64,000 nucleotides of DNA from Mycolicibacterium madagascariense (GTDB taxonomy: Bacteria > Actinomycetota > Actinomycetes > Mycobacteriales > Mycobacteriaceae), in contig NZ_AP022610.1 of the NCBI RefSeq assembly GCF_010729665.1, positions 3,472,001-3,536,000 of the forward strand. The letters are read 5' to 3'. The position numbers were made by a program, and so were the translations under genes. Shown piece after piece: positions 46,575-57,430 of this stretch (within the stretch, counting starts at the first letter, position 1; each line of letters opens with the position of its first letter). The notes beneath the pieces were generated by a model, which saw only the letters and a program-made list of their open reading frames with translations, was not told the DNA's origin and made no database searches.

Positions 46575-47770
46575 GCGCACCGTTGCGCGTCGCGCTGATC
46601 GCCTCCAACCGCTTTCCCCTGCGCCAGCCCTTCGCGGGCGGGCTCGAGGCGCACGTCTGGCAGCTGGCCCGCGCGCTGGCCGACCGCGGCCACGACGTGT
46701 CGCTGTTCGCCGCACCCGGCTCGGACCCCGGGCTCGGCTGCGACACCCTCACCGTCAGGGAGCTGACGTTGTCGGCTGCGGCGCTTGCGGATTCGTCGAT
46801 GCCCGCGGCCGCCCACATGTCCGATCACCACGCCTACCTGAGCCTCATGATGAGTCTCGCCAGGGCCGGCGGCGGTGGATACGACGTGATCCACAACCAC
46901 AGCCTGCACCACCTGCCCGTCGCGATGGCACCCATGGTGCCGACGCCGATGCTGACCACCGTGCACACCCCGCCGACGCCGTGGCTGGAGTCCGCACTGC
47001 TCGTCACCGGGGGCGCGGGCACCCGCTTCGCCGCGGTCAGCAGGCACACCGCCGATGCGTGGAGCCATGCCGCGCCCGACGTCACCGTCGTGCCCAACGG
47101 CGTGGACACCAACCAGTGGCGCCTCGGGCCGGGCGGTGACGAGTTGGTGTGGTTCGGGCGGATCACCCCGGAGAAGGCGCCGCACCTGGCCATCGAGGCG
47201 GCGCGACTGGCGAACCGACCCCTGGTGATCGCCGGACCGGTCAGCGATCAGGCCTACTACGAGGATCTCGTCGCCCCGGGCCTCGGCGGCCGGGTGCGCT
47301 ACGCGGGCCACCTGCGCCACGACGAACTGAGCCGCCTGGTCGGTCGCTCGGCGGCCGCGCTCGTCACCCCGGTGTGGGACGAGCCCTACGGTCTGGTCGT
47401 GGCCGAGGCCATGTCGTGCGGAACACCGGTGGTCGCGTTCGCCCGCGGTGGCATTCCGGAGACCGTCGGGCGCCGAAGCGGGCGCCTGGTCCCGCCGGGA
47501 GACACCGCGGCGATGGCCGCGGCCATCCCCGAGGCCATCGCCCTGTCGCGCCCCACGGTGCACGAACACGCGGTGGCGCACTGCTCGGCGGAGGCCATGG
47601 TGACCGCGTACCTGCGGCTGTACCGCACCATGCTCGACGACCCGAACGGGAAGAACGATGATCGGCTACTACATCCACCATCACGGTCGCGGGCATCTGC
47701 ACCGAGCCATCGCCATCTCCGCACACCTTCACCAGCCGGTCACCGTCCTGACCTCGCTGGACGTTCCTAG
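46571..47770 (+). CDS. GT4-family glycosyltransferase, cassette gene 2
   Basis: A 399-residue retaining glycosyltransferase. The acceptor-side N-terminus is NRFPLRQPFAGGLEAHVWQL; the donor-side domain has VVPNGVDTNQWRLG, LVWFGRITPEKAPHLAIEAA and the E-x7-E region DEPYGLVVAEAMSCGTPVVA. ATG 46571 sits in an ATGA overlap. The last 37 or so codons (from DPNGKNDDRL onward) overlap gene 3 by 113 bases in another frame and look unlike GT4 sequence. A lost stop or a small frameshift near 47645 is possible. Confidence 0.85.
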   Translation: MSAPLRVALIASNRFPLRQPFAGGLEAHVWQLARALADRGHDVSLFAAPGSDPGLGCDTLTVRELTLSAAALADSSMPAAAHMSDHHAYLSLMMSLARAGGGGYDVIHNHSLHHLPVAMAPMVPTPMLTTVHTPPTPWLESALLVTGGAGTRFAAVSRHTADAWSHAAPDVTVVPNGVDTNQWRLGPGGDELVWFGRITPEKAPHLAIEAARLANRPLVIAGPVSDQAYYEDLVAPGLGGRVRYAGHLRHDELSRLVGRSAAALVTPVWDEPYGLVVAEAMSCGTPVVAFARGGIPETVGRRSGRLVPPGDTAAMAAAIPEAIALSRPTVHEHAVAHCSAEAMVTAYLRLYRTMLDDPNGKNDDRLLHPPSRSRASAPSHRHLRTPSPAGHRPDLAGRS

Positions 47771-48671
47771 CCAGCATCCCTTCGCCGGCGTCGTCACCCT
47801 GCCCCGCGACGATGCGGGGCCCCGGCGGCCCGACCCCACCGCGTCCGGCGCGCTGCACTGGGCGCCGCACCACGACGACGGTCTGGCCGCGCGAATGGCG
47901 TTGGTGGCCAGATGGATCGAGCAGACCCGGCCCTCGGCGATGGTGGTCGACGTGTCGATGGAGGTCGCCACCCTGGCTCGGCTGCTGGGGGTGCCCGTGG
48001 TCGTCATGGCGCTGCCCGGCGAGCGCACCGACGCCCCCCACCTCACCGTGCATCAGCTGGCCGACCACCTCATCGCCGCGTGGCCGCCCGGGGCGTACGA
48101 GCCGGCGTGGCTGCGTGCCCACGCGTACAAGACCAGCTACGTCGGTGGGATCAGCGTCTTCGCCCACCGTCCCCGTCCCCCGGCTCCCGGTCGCGGCGGC
48201 CCCACGCGGATCCTGGTGCTCGGCGGGTCCGGCGGCTCCGCCGTCGACCAGGCCACCGTCGACGCGTGTGCCGCCGCCCTACCCGAGATGGATTGGCGCA
48301 CACTGGGATTGACGGGCGGTCCGGTCAGCGCCGACCCGTGGCCCGACGTCTGCGCGGCCGACGTCGTCGTGACCCACGCCGGCCAGGGCTGCATCGCCGA
48401 CGTGGCGGCGGCCCGGCGGCCGGCGATCGTGCTGGCCCAGCGCCGTCCGTTCGGCGAACAGGACGCGACCGCCGACACGCTCGCCCGCAACGGGCTCGCG
48501 GTCGTCGTCCGGGAGTGGCCCGCGCACGACGCCTGGCCGGGACTCGTCGACCGGGCCCTGCGTCTGGACCCCGAGCGGTGGCAGAGCTGGCAGACCGAGG
48601 ACGCCGCCGTCCGCGCCGCCCGCGCCATCGAGGCCACCGCCGACCGCCTCGCACCCGCCGGGGTGCCATGA
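47658..48671 (+). CDS. GT28/MurG-like glycosyltransferase, cassette gene 3
   Basis: A 337-residue GT-B protein. It starts MIGYYIHHHGRGHLHRAIAI, a glycine-rich N-terminal loop as in GT28 enzymes, and has TRILVLGGSGGSAVDQATVD and the nucleotide-sugar region ADVVVTHAGQGCIADVAAAR followed by RPAIVLAQRRPFGEQDATA. ATG 47658 lies inside the end of gene 2. It ends in an ATGA overlap with gene 4. Donor and acceptor are unknown. Confidence 0.8.
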   Translation: MIGYYIHHHGRGHLHRAIAISAHLHQPVTVLTSLDVPSQHPFAGVVTLPRDDAGPRRPDPTASGALHWAPHHDDGLAARMALVARWIEQTRPSAMVVDVSMEVATLARLLGVPVVVMALPGERTDAPHLTVHQLADHLIAAWPPGAYEPAWLRAHAYKTSYVGGISVFAHRPRPPAPGRGGPTRILVLGGSGGSAVDQATVDACAAALPEMDWRTLGLTGGPVSADPWPDVCAADVVVTHAGQGCIADVAAARRPAIVLAQRRPFGEQDATADTLARNGLAVVVREWPAHDAWPGLVDRALRLDPERWQSWQTEDAAVRAARAIEATADRLAPAGVP

Positions 48672-49489
48672 GGACCGCGGTGATCACCACGGCCCACGGA
48701 CGCCACGCGCACCTGCGCCGCCAGCTGGCCGGCCTGCGCGGCGGCACCCGTCGGGCCGATCTGCACGTGCTCGTCGCCGTCGACGATCCCGACGTCGCGG
48801 CGATCGGGGCGGCCGCGGGCGCCGAGGTCGTGACCTGCGACGGCGGCACCGACGGGCTGCCGATCGGCGCTGCCCGCAACGCGGGCGCCCGCACCGCGCT
48901 GGACCGCGACGCCGACCTCCTCGTCTTCCTCGACGTCGACTGCATCCCCGGCGTGCAGCTGCTCGACCGCTACACCGCGGCGGCGGCCACCCCCGAGCAC
49001 CGTGACGCCCTGCTGTGCGGCCCGGTCACCTACCTCCCGCCCCCGGGGCCCGCCGGCTACCCGGCCACCCTCGAGTCCCTCGTCGACTCGCACCCGGTTC
49101 GACCCGCTCCGGGCGACGGCGTGGTCGTCGACGGCTCGGACTACACGCTGTTCTGGTCGCTGTCGTTCGCCGTGTCCGCCGCGACCTGGCAGCGCATCGG
49201 CGGCTTCCATCCGGAGTACCGCGGCTACGGGGCCGAGGACACCGACTTCGCCCAAACCGCTTGGGCGGCAGGCGTTCCGCTGCGCTGGGTGGGCGGGGCC
49301 CACGCCTTCCACCAACACCACCCCGTGTCGGACCCGCCGGTCGAACACCTCGACGACATCCTGCGCAACGCGGCGGTCTTCCACCGCCGCTGGGGATGGT
49401 GGCCCATGCCGGGATGGCTGACGGCGTTCGAGGAGCTCGGGCTGATCGAGCGCGCCTCCGATGGGCGGCCCCGGCGGCGGAGCACCTGA
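48668..49489 (+). CDS. GT2/GT27-like glycosyltransferase, cassette gene 4
   Basis: A 273-residue GT-A enzyme. The DxD-type site is [20 protein letters not shown], and the C-terminal galactosyltransferase-like region is [20 protein letters not shown] with the acid ED pair, then [13 protein letters not shown]. No TM helix is seen. It is the last gene of the four-gene cassette, so the cassette combines three GT-B enzymes with one GT-A enzyme, suggesting stepwise assembly of a short glycan. Confidence 0.82.
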   Translation: MRTAVITTAHGRHAHLRRQLAGLRGGTRRADLHVLVAVDDPDVAAIGAAAGAEVVTCDGGTDGLPIGAARNAGARTALDRDADLLVFLDVDCIPGVQLLDRYTAAAATPEHRDALLCGPVTYLPPPGPAGYPATLESLVDSHPVRPAPGDGVVVDGSDYTLFWSLSFAVSAATWQRIGGFHPEYRGYGAEDTDFAQTAWAAGVPLRWVGGAHAFHQHHPVSDPPVEHLDDILRNAAVFHRRWGWWPMPGWLTAFEELGLIERASDGRPRRRST

Positions 49490-49611
49490 CGGGCGGCGCG
49501 GCACCGTCGAAGACCGACCGGATCGCGCGCGGCCGCGTAAGGTTTGCACCACGCGGTTGCCCTGCGCGAGCGCGGTGTCACCGGATCGACCGACGAGGAA
49601 AGTGGACGGGC

Positions 49612-49815
49612 ATGGCAGAGGGAACCGTGAAGTGGTTCAACGGTGAGAAGGGCTACGGCTTCATCACCCCTGACGACGGTTCGAAGGACGTCTTCGTGCA
49701 CTATTCGGCCATCGGCGGAAGCGGTTACAAGTCGCTGGAGGAAAACCAGCGCGTGCGCTTCGACGTCGAGCAGGGCCCCAAGGGTCCTCAGGCCACGGGC
49801 GTCAGCGCGCTCTAA
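49612..49815 (+). CDS. Cold-shock-domain protein
   Basis: A 67-residue CspA-family single OB-fold protein that binds single-stranded RNA and DNA. RNP1 is KGYGFI and RNP2 is VFVHY; it opens [20 protein letters not shown] and ends [17 protein letters not shown] 49612 follows GAGGAAAG. The 122-base leader between the glycosyltransferase stop and this start is long enough to carry its own promoter and a 5' UTR; a TAAGGT hexamer at 49539-49544 is a possible -10. Confidence 0.93.
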   Translation: MAEGTVKWFNGEKGYGFITPDDGSKDVFVHYSAIGGSGYKSLEENQRVRFDVEQGPKGPQATGVSAL

Positions 49816-49830
49816 CCGCCGCGGTCCGGC

Positions 49831-50148
49831 TCACCGGCTGTACGCGGTGAGACCGAACGACGGAATGCTCAGCGACAGCAGTGTCGTCGTGAGCAGAAAC
49901 CATCCGGCTCCATGCCAGATGGGCCACGTGCGTCCCGACCGCCAGTCGCGATAGGTCTTGGCGAAGGCGCCGAGCGCACCGGCGAACAGTACGACGGGGG
50001 TGGCGAACGCCCGCGTGACGTCGTGCTGGTCGCCGACGGCGTACACCGTGCACGCGACGACGCCGACCGCCACCACGACGGCCGAATAGATCATCGCGGC
50101 GCGCAGGGCGCCTGGGTCGTGCCAACGCTTCTCGACGTCGTTGGTCAT
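49831..50148 (-). CDS. Small membrane protein of unknown function
   Basis: A 105-residue protein with three hydrophobic segments (AAMIYSAVVVAVGVVACTVY, TPVVLFAGALGAFAKTY and GAGWFLLTTTLLSLSIPSFG). I chose ATG 50148 (MTNDVEKRWHDP). Conserved-looking charged and Trp residues sit between helices (RDWRSGRTWPIWHG). It is convergent with the cold-shock gene and divergent from the RsbW-like gene. Confidence 0.7.
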   Translation of the reverse strand: MTNDVEKRWHDPGALRAAMIYSAVVVAVGVVACTVYAVGDQHDVTRAFATPVVLFAGALGAFAKTYRDWRSGRTWPIWHGAGWFLLTTTLLSLSIPSFGLTAYSR

Positions 50149-50225
50149 GGGTGCGGGCTTCCCTCCCCCGGCATTTCCAAACGGCTTGATTGAACGATGA
50201 TCGCAATGGGTACCACGCGCCAGAC

Positions 50226-50696
50226 ATGAACGAATCGGCGCTGCCCGGGCCGGCACCACTGGAGCCCGTAGAACGATCGCGCGTGGAGTGGTCGGGCATC
50301 AGCGCCGACCCCGCCGGTGCGACGCTCGTCCGCACCGAATTGACCCGTTGGCTCGAGCATCACTTCGCGCTCGACCGGGATCGCACCAGCGACGTCGCGC
50401 TCGCCGTCTACGAAGCGTTGGCCAACGCCGTCGAGGCCGCCACCGCCACCGACCCCACCATGGACGTGCACGCGTCCTACGACCCGGGTGATCGGACCCT
50501 GGCGGTGACCGTCGTCGACCGTGGCGAGTGGCGGCTGGCGCCCCTCGTCACCAGCCCGGCTCCGTCGCACCGCGGCCGCGGCATACCCTTGATGCGCGCA
50601 CTGGCCGACCACACCAGGATCGACACCGACGACGGCGGCACGGCGGTGCGGCTCACGTGGCACGGCGTCGAGGCCCTCGACTCGCGCATGGGTTGA
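50226..50696 (+). CDS. RsbW-like anti-sigma factor/serine kinase (HATPase)
   Basis: A 156-residue GHKL ATPase of the RsbW type. The N-box is VALAVYEALANAVEAATATD; the G boxes are VTVVDRGEWRLAP and SHRGRGIPLMRALADH; the last strand is DGGTAVRLTWHG. Such proteins sequester an alternative sigma factor or phosphorylate an anti-sigma antagonist. No sigma factor or STAS gene is adjacent. I favour ATG 50226; a TTG at 50190 would add 12 residues. Confidence 0.85.
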   Translation: MNESALPGPAPLEPVERSRVEWSGISADPAGATLVRTELTRWLEHHFALDRDRTSDVALAVYEALANAVEAATATDPTMDVHASYDPGDRTLAVTVVDRGEWRLAPLVTSPAPSHRGRGIPLMRALADHTRIDTDDGGTAVRLTWHGVEALDSRMG

Positions 50697-50729
50697 CCGC
50701 GGTCCCCACCGCCGCACCTGCGCGCGGGC

Positions 50730-52949
<2,220 letters not shown>

Positions 52950-52999
52950 TGCGCATCTCCTTGTCGTGGGCCGTGACACCGGCCCGTCTCCTGCCTGAA

Positions 53000-53024
53000 C
53001 CGTTGCGCCCTTGCGGCGCAACGG
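53000..53024 (-). terminator. 10-bp stem hairpin between VOC gene and glgX
   Basis: CCGTTGCGCC at 53000-53009 pairs perfectly with GGCGCAACGG at 53015-53024 across a five-base loop. It begins 20 bases downstream of the VOC-protein stop on the minus strand. It should separate that gene from glgX. Confidence 0.65.
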
Positions 53025-53044
53025 GTTTCACACTGGCGCCGCCG

Positions 53045-53401
53045 CTACTCCGACGGGGGTTCGTACAGCTGCAGGTCGTTGCCCTCGGAGTCCTTGAACG
53101 ACGCGACGCGACCCCACGGACGGTCGGCGACCTCGCCCACGAACGTCACGCCCGCGTCGGTGAGCCGGACCAGCTCGTCGTACAGGGTGCCGTCGGGCTG
53201 CAACGTCAGGATGGCCCCACCACCGCTCTCGGTGTGCGTGTCCTCCCGCGCGTTCAGCCCGATGGACACACCGTTCGCGTCCAACTCCGACCAGTCCTCG
53301 CCCTCGTTCTTGACCGTCAACCCGAGGGTCTCGCCATAGAACTTGAGCGCCCTGGCCATGTCGTCGACGGGCATCCACACCGTCGCAATGCCATTCGCCA
53401 T
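53045..53401 (-). CDS. VOC-family (glyoxalase-like) protein
   Basis: A 118-residue VOC-fold protein: ATVWMPVDDMARALKFYGET begins the first module and GRVASFKDSEGNDLQLYEPP closes the second, with the usual acidic ligand near the end. A GGAGGTAGGG element directly precedes ATG 53401. It is monocistronic, with a hairpin terminator after it. It resembles uncharacterised lactoylglutathione-lyase-like proteins; the substrate is unknown. Confidence 0.83.
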   Translation of the reverse strand: MANGIATVWMPVDDMARALKFYGETLGLTVKNEGEDWSELDANGVSIGLNAREDTHTESGGGAILTLQPDGTLYDELVRLTDAGVTFVGEVADRPWGRVASFKDSEGNDLQLYEPPSE

Positions 53402-53526
53402 CCCTACCTCCACATGCTGATCGATTCGAATTCCCTCGATGACCTACCCGCTACCGGGGCGGTTACACCTCGCGACGCGACGGGACCCCGGGCGCACGGT
53501 CCAGCCGCGCGGAATCGGAGCACGCG

Positions 53527-54795
53527 TCAGGGGATTCGACCCAGCAGGCTGCGCGCGACGATGGTGACCAGAACCCGGTCATGGGTGATGACGAGATCGA
53601 ACCGGCGGTCGCCCTCGGGCCCGGTTGCCTCCGTTGGCCGTTCGCGCGCCACCAGTGCCGCGGCGTGATGCGGCCCGAGGACCACCACGATCCACTGCGT
53701 GCACAACGGATCGTCGGCGGCGAGGTCGACGCCCCGAACGCCGGCTCCCAACTCGACCGGCAACCCCCGGCCGAACACGGCCACCAGCGGGCAGGTCGCC
53801 GCGAGCGTGGCATAGCGGTCCCGGGTGGACCCCGAGAAGTTCGCGGCGCGTTGCATCGTGGTGAGCACGATCGACGGGTCGCTGGCGTTCTCGGCCTGCG
53901 CTTCGATGTGGCGCGAGAACGGGATCAGCGTCGCCTTGCGGGCGGTGCGCACGGCCGTGGCCGCGGCGACGGTGTCGAACGGTGACGCCGACACGGGTTG
54001 GATGGGATGCTTCATCGGCGGCGGCGACCACACCGCCGACGCCTGCAGCGTCGTCGCCTCGGCGCGGCCGAACAGGTAGCCCTGACCGAGGGTGGCCCCC
54101 AACGCGAGCGCCTGCTCGCAGTGCTCCTCGGACTCGATGCCCTCGGCGAGCAGGATCGACCCCGTGCGCTCGTGGTGGGCGAGCACCGCGGACAGCGTCC
54201 GGGTCTGGTCCTCCCCGGGGTCGGACTGGACCAGCTGCATGTCGAGCTTGACGATGTCGGGGCAGATGACGTCGAGCAGCGCCAGCGAATCGGGGTGTGC
54301 GCCAACGTCGTCGAGGGCCACGGCGAAGCCGTCCGCCCGCAGCGCGACCACCTTGTCCAGCAGCGCCCGGGGATGGGCGAGCAGATGGCGTTCGGTCAGT
54401 TCGAACATCAGCTGGAACTCGTCGTGGGCGCGGGCCAGCGCCGAATCCCGGGGCCGGCCCAGGTACGCACTGGTCGGCTCGCAATTGACCATCAGGAGGG
54501 TGCCGCGGGCCAGCCCCAGCGCCAGCGCGGTGTCGATCGCCGAGTCGATCGACGCCCGGTCGAGGTGGTCGAGCCGGCCGGTCGCCCTGGCACGAGCGAA
54601 TACGGCCTGCGGGTTGGGGTTGCCCAACCCCGGCCAACGGGCGAGCGCTTCGAAACCGACGACGGTGCGGTCGTCCAGCGCGACGACGGGCTGAAACGCC
54701 GGTTCGAGACCGGCACCGGAGGCAGCGACGTCCAGCACAGCGGCGTCGGAGTTCTCGGTCGGCGCCGTCGGGCAACCCGTCATCCCGTCGCCCAC
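53527..54795 (-). CDS. EAL-domain protein with C-terminal DICT sensory domain
   Basis: A 422-residue putative cyclic-di-GMP phosphodiesterase. The EAL domain (about 30-250) keeps E49-A-L, N104 (MVNCEP), E132 (FELTER), D162-D163, K183 (VKLD), E218 (LAEGIE) and Q238 (GQGYLFG). The DDFGTG loop is changed to DDVGAH. A DICT domain (about 275-390; TARKATLIPFSRHIEAQ, then FGRGLPVELGAGVRGV) follows; such domains are thought to sense light or redox signals. The start is GTG 54795 or ATG 54783. It lies next to the pigment operon. Confidence 0.85.
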   Translation of the reverse strand: MGDGMTGCPTAPTENSDAAVLDVAASGAGLEPAFQPVVALDDRTVVGFEALARWPGLGNPNPQAVFARARATGRLDHLDRASIDSAIDTALALGLARGTLLMVNCEPTSAYLGRPRDSALARAHDEFQLMFELTERHLLAHPRALLDKVVALRADGFAVALDDVGAHPDSLALLDVICPDIVKLDMQLVQSDPGEDQTRTLSAVLAHHERTGSILLAEGIESEEHCEQALALGATLGQGYLFGRAEATTLQASAVWSPPPMKHPIQPVSASPFDTVAAATAVRTARKATLIPFSRHIEAQAENASDPSIVLTTMQRAANFSGSTRDRYATLAATCPLVAVFGRGLPVELGAGVRGVDLAADDPLCTQWIVVVLGPHHAAALVARERPTEATGPEGDRRFDLVITHDRVLVTIVARSLLGRIP

Positions 54796-54831
54796 GTCCG
54801 CCCCCTAGGCTCGGCCCGATCCGACCTTACA

Positions 54832-54864
54832 AGCCTTTTGGCTGAATCTGCCAGTTTTCGGCAG
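54832..54864 (-). terminator. Weak double hairpin after the pigment operon
   Basis: Two small hairpins, CTGCC-N7-GGCAG (54848-54864) and AGCC-TTTT-GGCT (54832-54843), lie just past the Rieske gene stop on the minus strand. Together they could end the pigment operon. They also fall in the promoter region of the EAL-DICT gene, so the call is tentative. Confidence 0.35.
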
Positions 54865-54872
54865 GCCCGGGG

Positions 54873-55904
54873 TTAGCGTTTGCTGCGAAGGTCGTAGCGA
54901 CGCTCTGCGTAGACCAGGTCGTCACGCCACAGCCGGTTGGCGGCGTGGCGCATGAACGGCCGCAGCACCGGGCCGCCGCGCAGGGCGTGCACGAAACCCG
55001 GCCGGTCGGAATGGGCGATGACCGCTTCGATCACCGCCGTCCTCGCACGCCCGTCCGGGCCGGGACCGATTGGCGTGGCGTGGGTTTCGACGACGCTGCC
55101 GCTGCCCTCCCCCTCGACGATCCGCATCACGATGGTCCGCCGCTCCGGGCAGGTGAACTCGGCGATGACGGGCACGCCGATGCGACCGATGTGGAAGGTC
55201 ACCGCCACCTGGAAGTTGTCGGCCTCGGCGGGCAGGTCCAGGCCCGGTGGCGGTGCGCTGAGCACGTCGAGGCTCGCGAACGAATAGGGATGAAACCAGC
55301 TGCCGTGCCAGGGATCCAGCCGATTGGCGATGACGTCGGCGGGCTCACAGGTGCCGACCAGACGGGTCACCGCGTGGACGGAGGCGCCGTCGGGTCGCTG
55401 CGGCAGAATCGGCTCGGGCGTGGCCTTTTCGCCGCCCACGTGGTCCATCCTGGCCCAGAGCAACACCCCGTCGTCGTGCACGGGATAGGGGGTCCAGCCC
55501 ACGTGCCTGGCTCCGCTCAGCTTCAACCCGTGCCACGCGCAGACCAGCTGTCCGCAGTCCAGGGCGCCGGTCGACAGGTCGGCGCCCAGGTGCGGGCAGG
55601 CCCCCGGCCCGGCGTGCAGCCGGCCGTCGGGTTCGCGCCAGACGACCACCTCGTGGCCGGCGATCTTCGTGCCGAACGGTCGCCTGGTCCCCACGTCCGT
55701 GCTCGCCGCGAAGGCGAACCAGTTGCCGCTCGGGCGGGCGGTGGCTCGGCGCAGCGCGTGTTCGATGATCGCGGGCTGCGCGTCGCGGTAGGTCGGGCGC
55801 TGCCGTTCCCACTGCAGCCGCGGCAGGACCGTGAACGGGTTGGCCTTCGCCACCGTCTTCGACACGGCCGTCACGCGGGCCGCGACGGCGTCGCGCATAC
55901 TCAT
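54873..55904 (-). CDS. Rieske [2Fe-2S] protein of the carotenoid operon
   Basis: A 343-residue protein whose Rieske motif is complete: CPHLGADLSTGALDCGQLVC followed by AWHG gives C-x-H...C-x2-H (about residues 110-132). The C-terminal domain (DPWHGSWFHPYSFASLDVLS, then VTFHIGRIGVPVIAEFTCPE) resembles Rieske-type oxygenases, though a clear mononuclear-iron His-His-Asp set cannot be confirmed by eye. ATG 55904 overlaps the crtU stop by four bases. It probably oxidises the aromatic carotenoid. A reading that fuses it to upstream frames is rejected. Confidence 0.82.
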   Translation of the reverse strand: MSMRDAVAARVTAVSKTVAKANPFTVLPRLQWERQRPTYRDAQPAIIEHALRRATARPSGNWFAFAASTDVGTRRPFGTKIAGHEVVVWREPDGRLHAGPGACPHLGADLSTGALDCGQLVCAWHGLKLSGARHVGWTPYPVHDDGVLLWARMDHVGGEKATPEPILPQRPDGASVHAVTRLVGTCEPADVIANRLDPWHGSWFHPYSFASLDVLSAPPPGLDLPAEADNFQVAVTFHIGRIGVPVIAEFTCPERRTIVMRIVEGEGSGSVVETHATPIGPGPDGRARTAVIEAVIAHSDRPGFVHALRGGPVLRPFMRHAANRLWRDDLVYAERRYDLRSKR

Positions 55905-57430
55905 GTCCTCAGCTGTCCTTCCCCGGCGATCGCCAACCGCCGCAACGTGTTCGACCGACCCCGGGTGGGGACGCTGTAGAGCGGGTGGCCCCCCAGGCCA
56001 TAGTGCTCCAGAAGCCGGTTGGCCGCGACCCAACCCGTGGTCGCCGCACGTTCCATCAGTGCCACCGGCAGATCGATGCGGATGCCGTCGCCGGCCAGCA
56101 CCAGACCGGGATCGGGCGTGACGACCGTCGGCCGGTGCGCGAAGTCCCCGGGTCCGAAGCGGGGGCAGTCCTCGCGCCGCAGCACGCGCTGGGCGACGAC
56201 GCGCGCCCCGGCGGTCTCGGGGTAGAGCTCGTGCATCCGTTCGACGAGCTGCTTGCACACTTCCTCGCCGTTGCCCGGCGCGGAGTAGGCGTGCAATTCG
56301 AGCACCGATCCCCCGGTGCGCTCGGCCCATTGGGCCGCCGTGTGCTCGTAGGCGTCGACGACGCTGACGTTGTCCAGCGGAGGATGTCCGCCGACGCCGA
56401 GGAACGCCGGTCGGTCCGCGTCGACCGGTCGGTCCAGCCACAGCCTCAGCACGGTGAACGGGGCGGCGGTCCGCAGCCCGGCGACGTCGCGTCGCCAGGG
56501 TTCGTCGCCGAGGTCCGGTGAGCCGTCGACCACGGCGCGCAGCCCGCCGGTGTCGGTCGCGAGCACCACGCCGTCGGCGGTGAGCCTGCTGCCGTCGTCG
56601 CAGTGCACCTCGAATTCCTGGCCGCGACGCACGGATTCCACCGACACCCCCGTGTGAAACCGCACGCCGAGTGAATCCAGATACGCGCGCAACGGATTCC
56701 ACAGCGCGATGGCGAAGTCGTCGACGGCGACGTCGAAGATCAATCCCTCGCTGGAGCCCAGGAAGTAGATGTGGAACATCGTGGCCAGCTCGGCCGCCGA
56801 CAGTTCCGAGGGTTCGGTGAAGAAGCTGCGGGAGAACACCTCGAAGGCCAGATGCCGGGCGGCGTCGGGAAAGTTGATGTGCCGCAGGAAGGTCTCCGCG
56901 TCGGTGTCGTCGAGCAGGCCGTAGATGGCGGGTACCGACACCGCGGCCAGCGGGGCTGCCGCCCTGGCGTTGATCCGCACCAGGTCGCGCAGCCGGAAGG
57001 TGGGGCTGCGCAGCGCGAACACCAGGGCGTTCAGCGGTGGCGTGCGCGGCAGACCTCGGAAGGTGTCCTGCCGTCCGTCGGCGTCGACGAGCGGATAGTC
57101 GGTCGCCGGGGCCAGCATCGACAGCCCGGGATCGGCGCGCCGCAACAGGTTTCGCAGGTTGTAGTACTGCCGGAAGAACGCGTGGAAGCCGCGGTTCATG
57201 GTGACCGTCGAGCCGTCGTCGAGCTCCTCGGTCCACCCGCCGACCCGCCCGCCGAGGTAGGCCTCGCGTTCGACGACGTCGACCTGGACGCCGCGTTCGG
57301 CGAGCCCGGTCGCGGCGGCCAGTCCGGCGATGCCGCCGCCGACCACCACCGTGCGGGGCACCGACGACAGCCAGCTCGCATGCGGCAGACCGGCCGGGGC
57401 CGCCAGGGTCTCCATCCGCCGGTCGGTCAC
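55901..57430 (-). CDS. crtU: Isorenieratene synthase (carotene desaturase/methyltransferase) CrtU
   Basis: A 509-residue FAD-dependent enzyme that turns beta-ionone rings into aromatic phi-rings. The dinucleotide fold is VVVGGGIAGLAAATGLAERG and VDVVEREAYLGGRVGGW; the family signature NRGFHAFFRQYYNLRNLLRR is clear, and the C-terminal FAD contact is LVLAGDGIRIDLPVALMERA. Length matches Streptomyces and Brevibacterium CrtU. GTG 57430 overlaps the methyltransferase stop (GTGA). Together with lycopene cyclase it predicts isorenieratene or a derivative. Confidence 0.9.
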   Translation of the reverse strand: MTDRRMETLAAPAGLPHASWLSSVPRTVVVGGGIAGLAAATGLAERGVQVDVVEREAYLGGRVGGWTEELDDGSTVTMNRGFHAFFRQYYNLRNLLRRADPGLSMLAPATDYPLVDADGRQDTFRGLPRTPPLNALVFALRSPTFRLRDLVRINARAAAPLAAVSVPAIYGLLDDTDAETFLRHINFPDAARHLAFEVFSRSFFTEPSELSAAELATMFHIYFLGSSEGLIFDVAVDDFAIALWNPLRAYLDSLGVRFHTGVSVESVRRGQEFEVHCDDGSRLTADGVVLATDTGGLRAVVDGSPDLGDEPWRRDVAGLRTAAPFTVLRLWLDRPVDADRPAFLGVGGHPPLDNVSVVDAYEHTAAQWAERTGGSVLELHAYSAPGNGEEVCKQLVERMHELYPETAGARVVAQRVLRREDCPRFGPGDFAHRPTVVTPDPGLVLAGDGIRIDLPVALMERAATTGWVAANRLLEHYGLGGHPLYSVPTRGRSNTLRRLAIAGEGQLRT

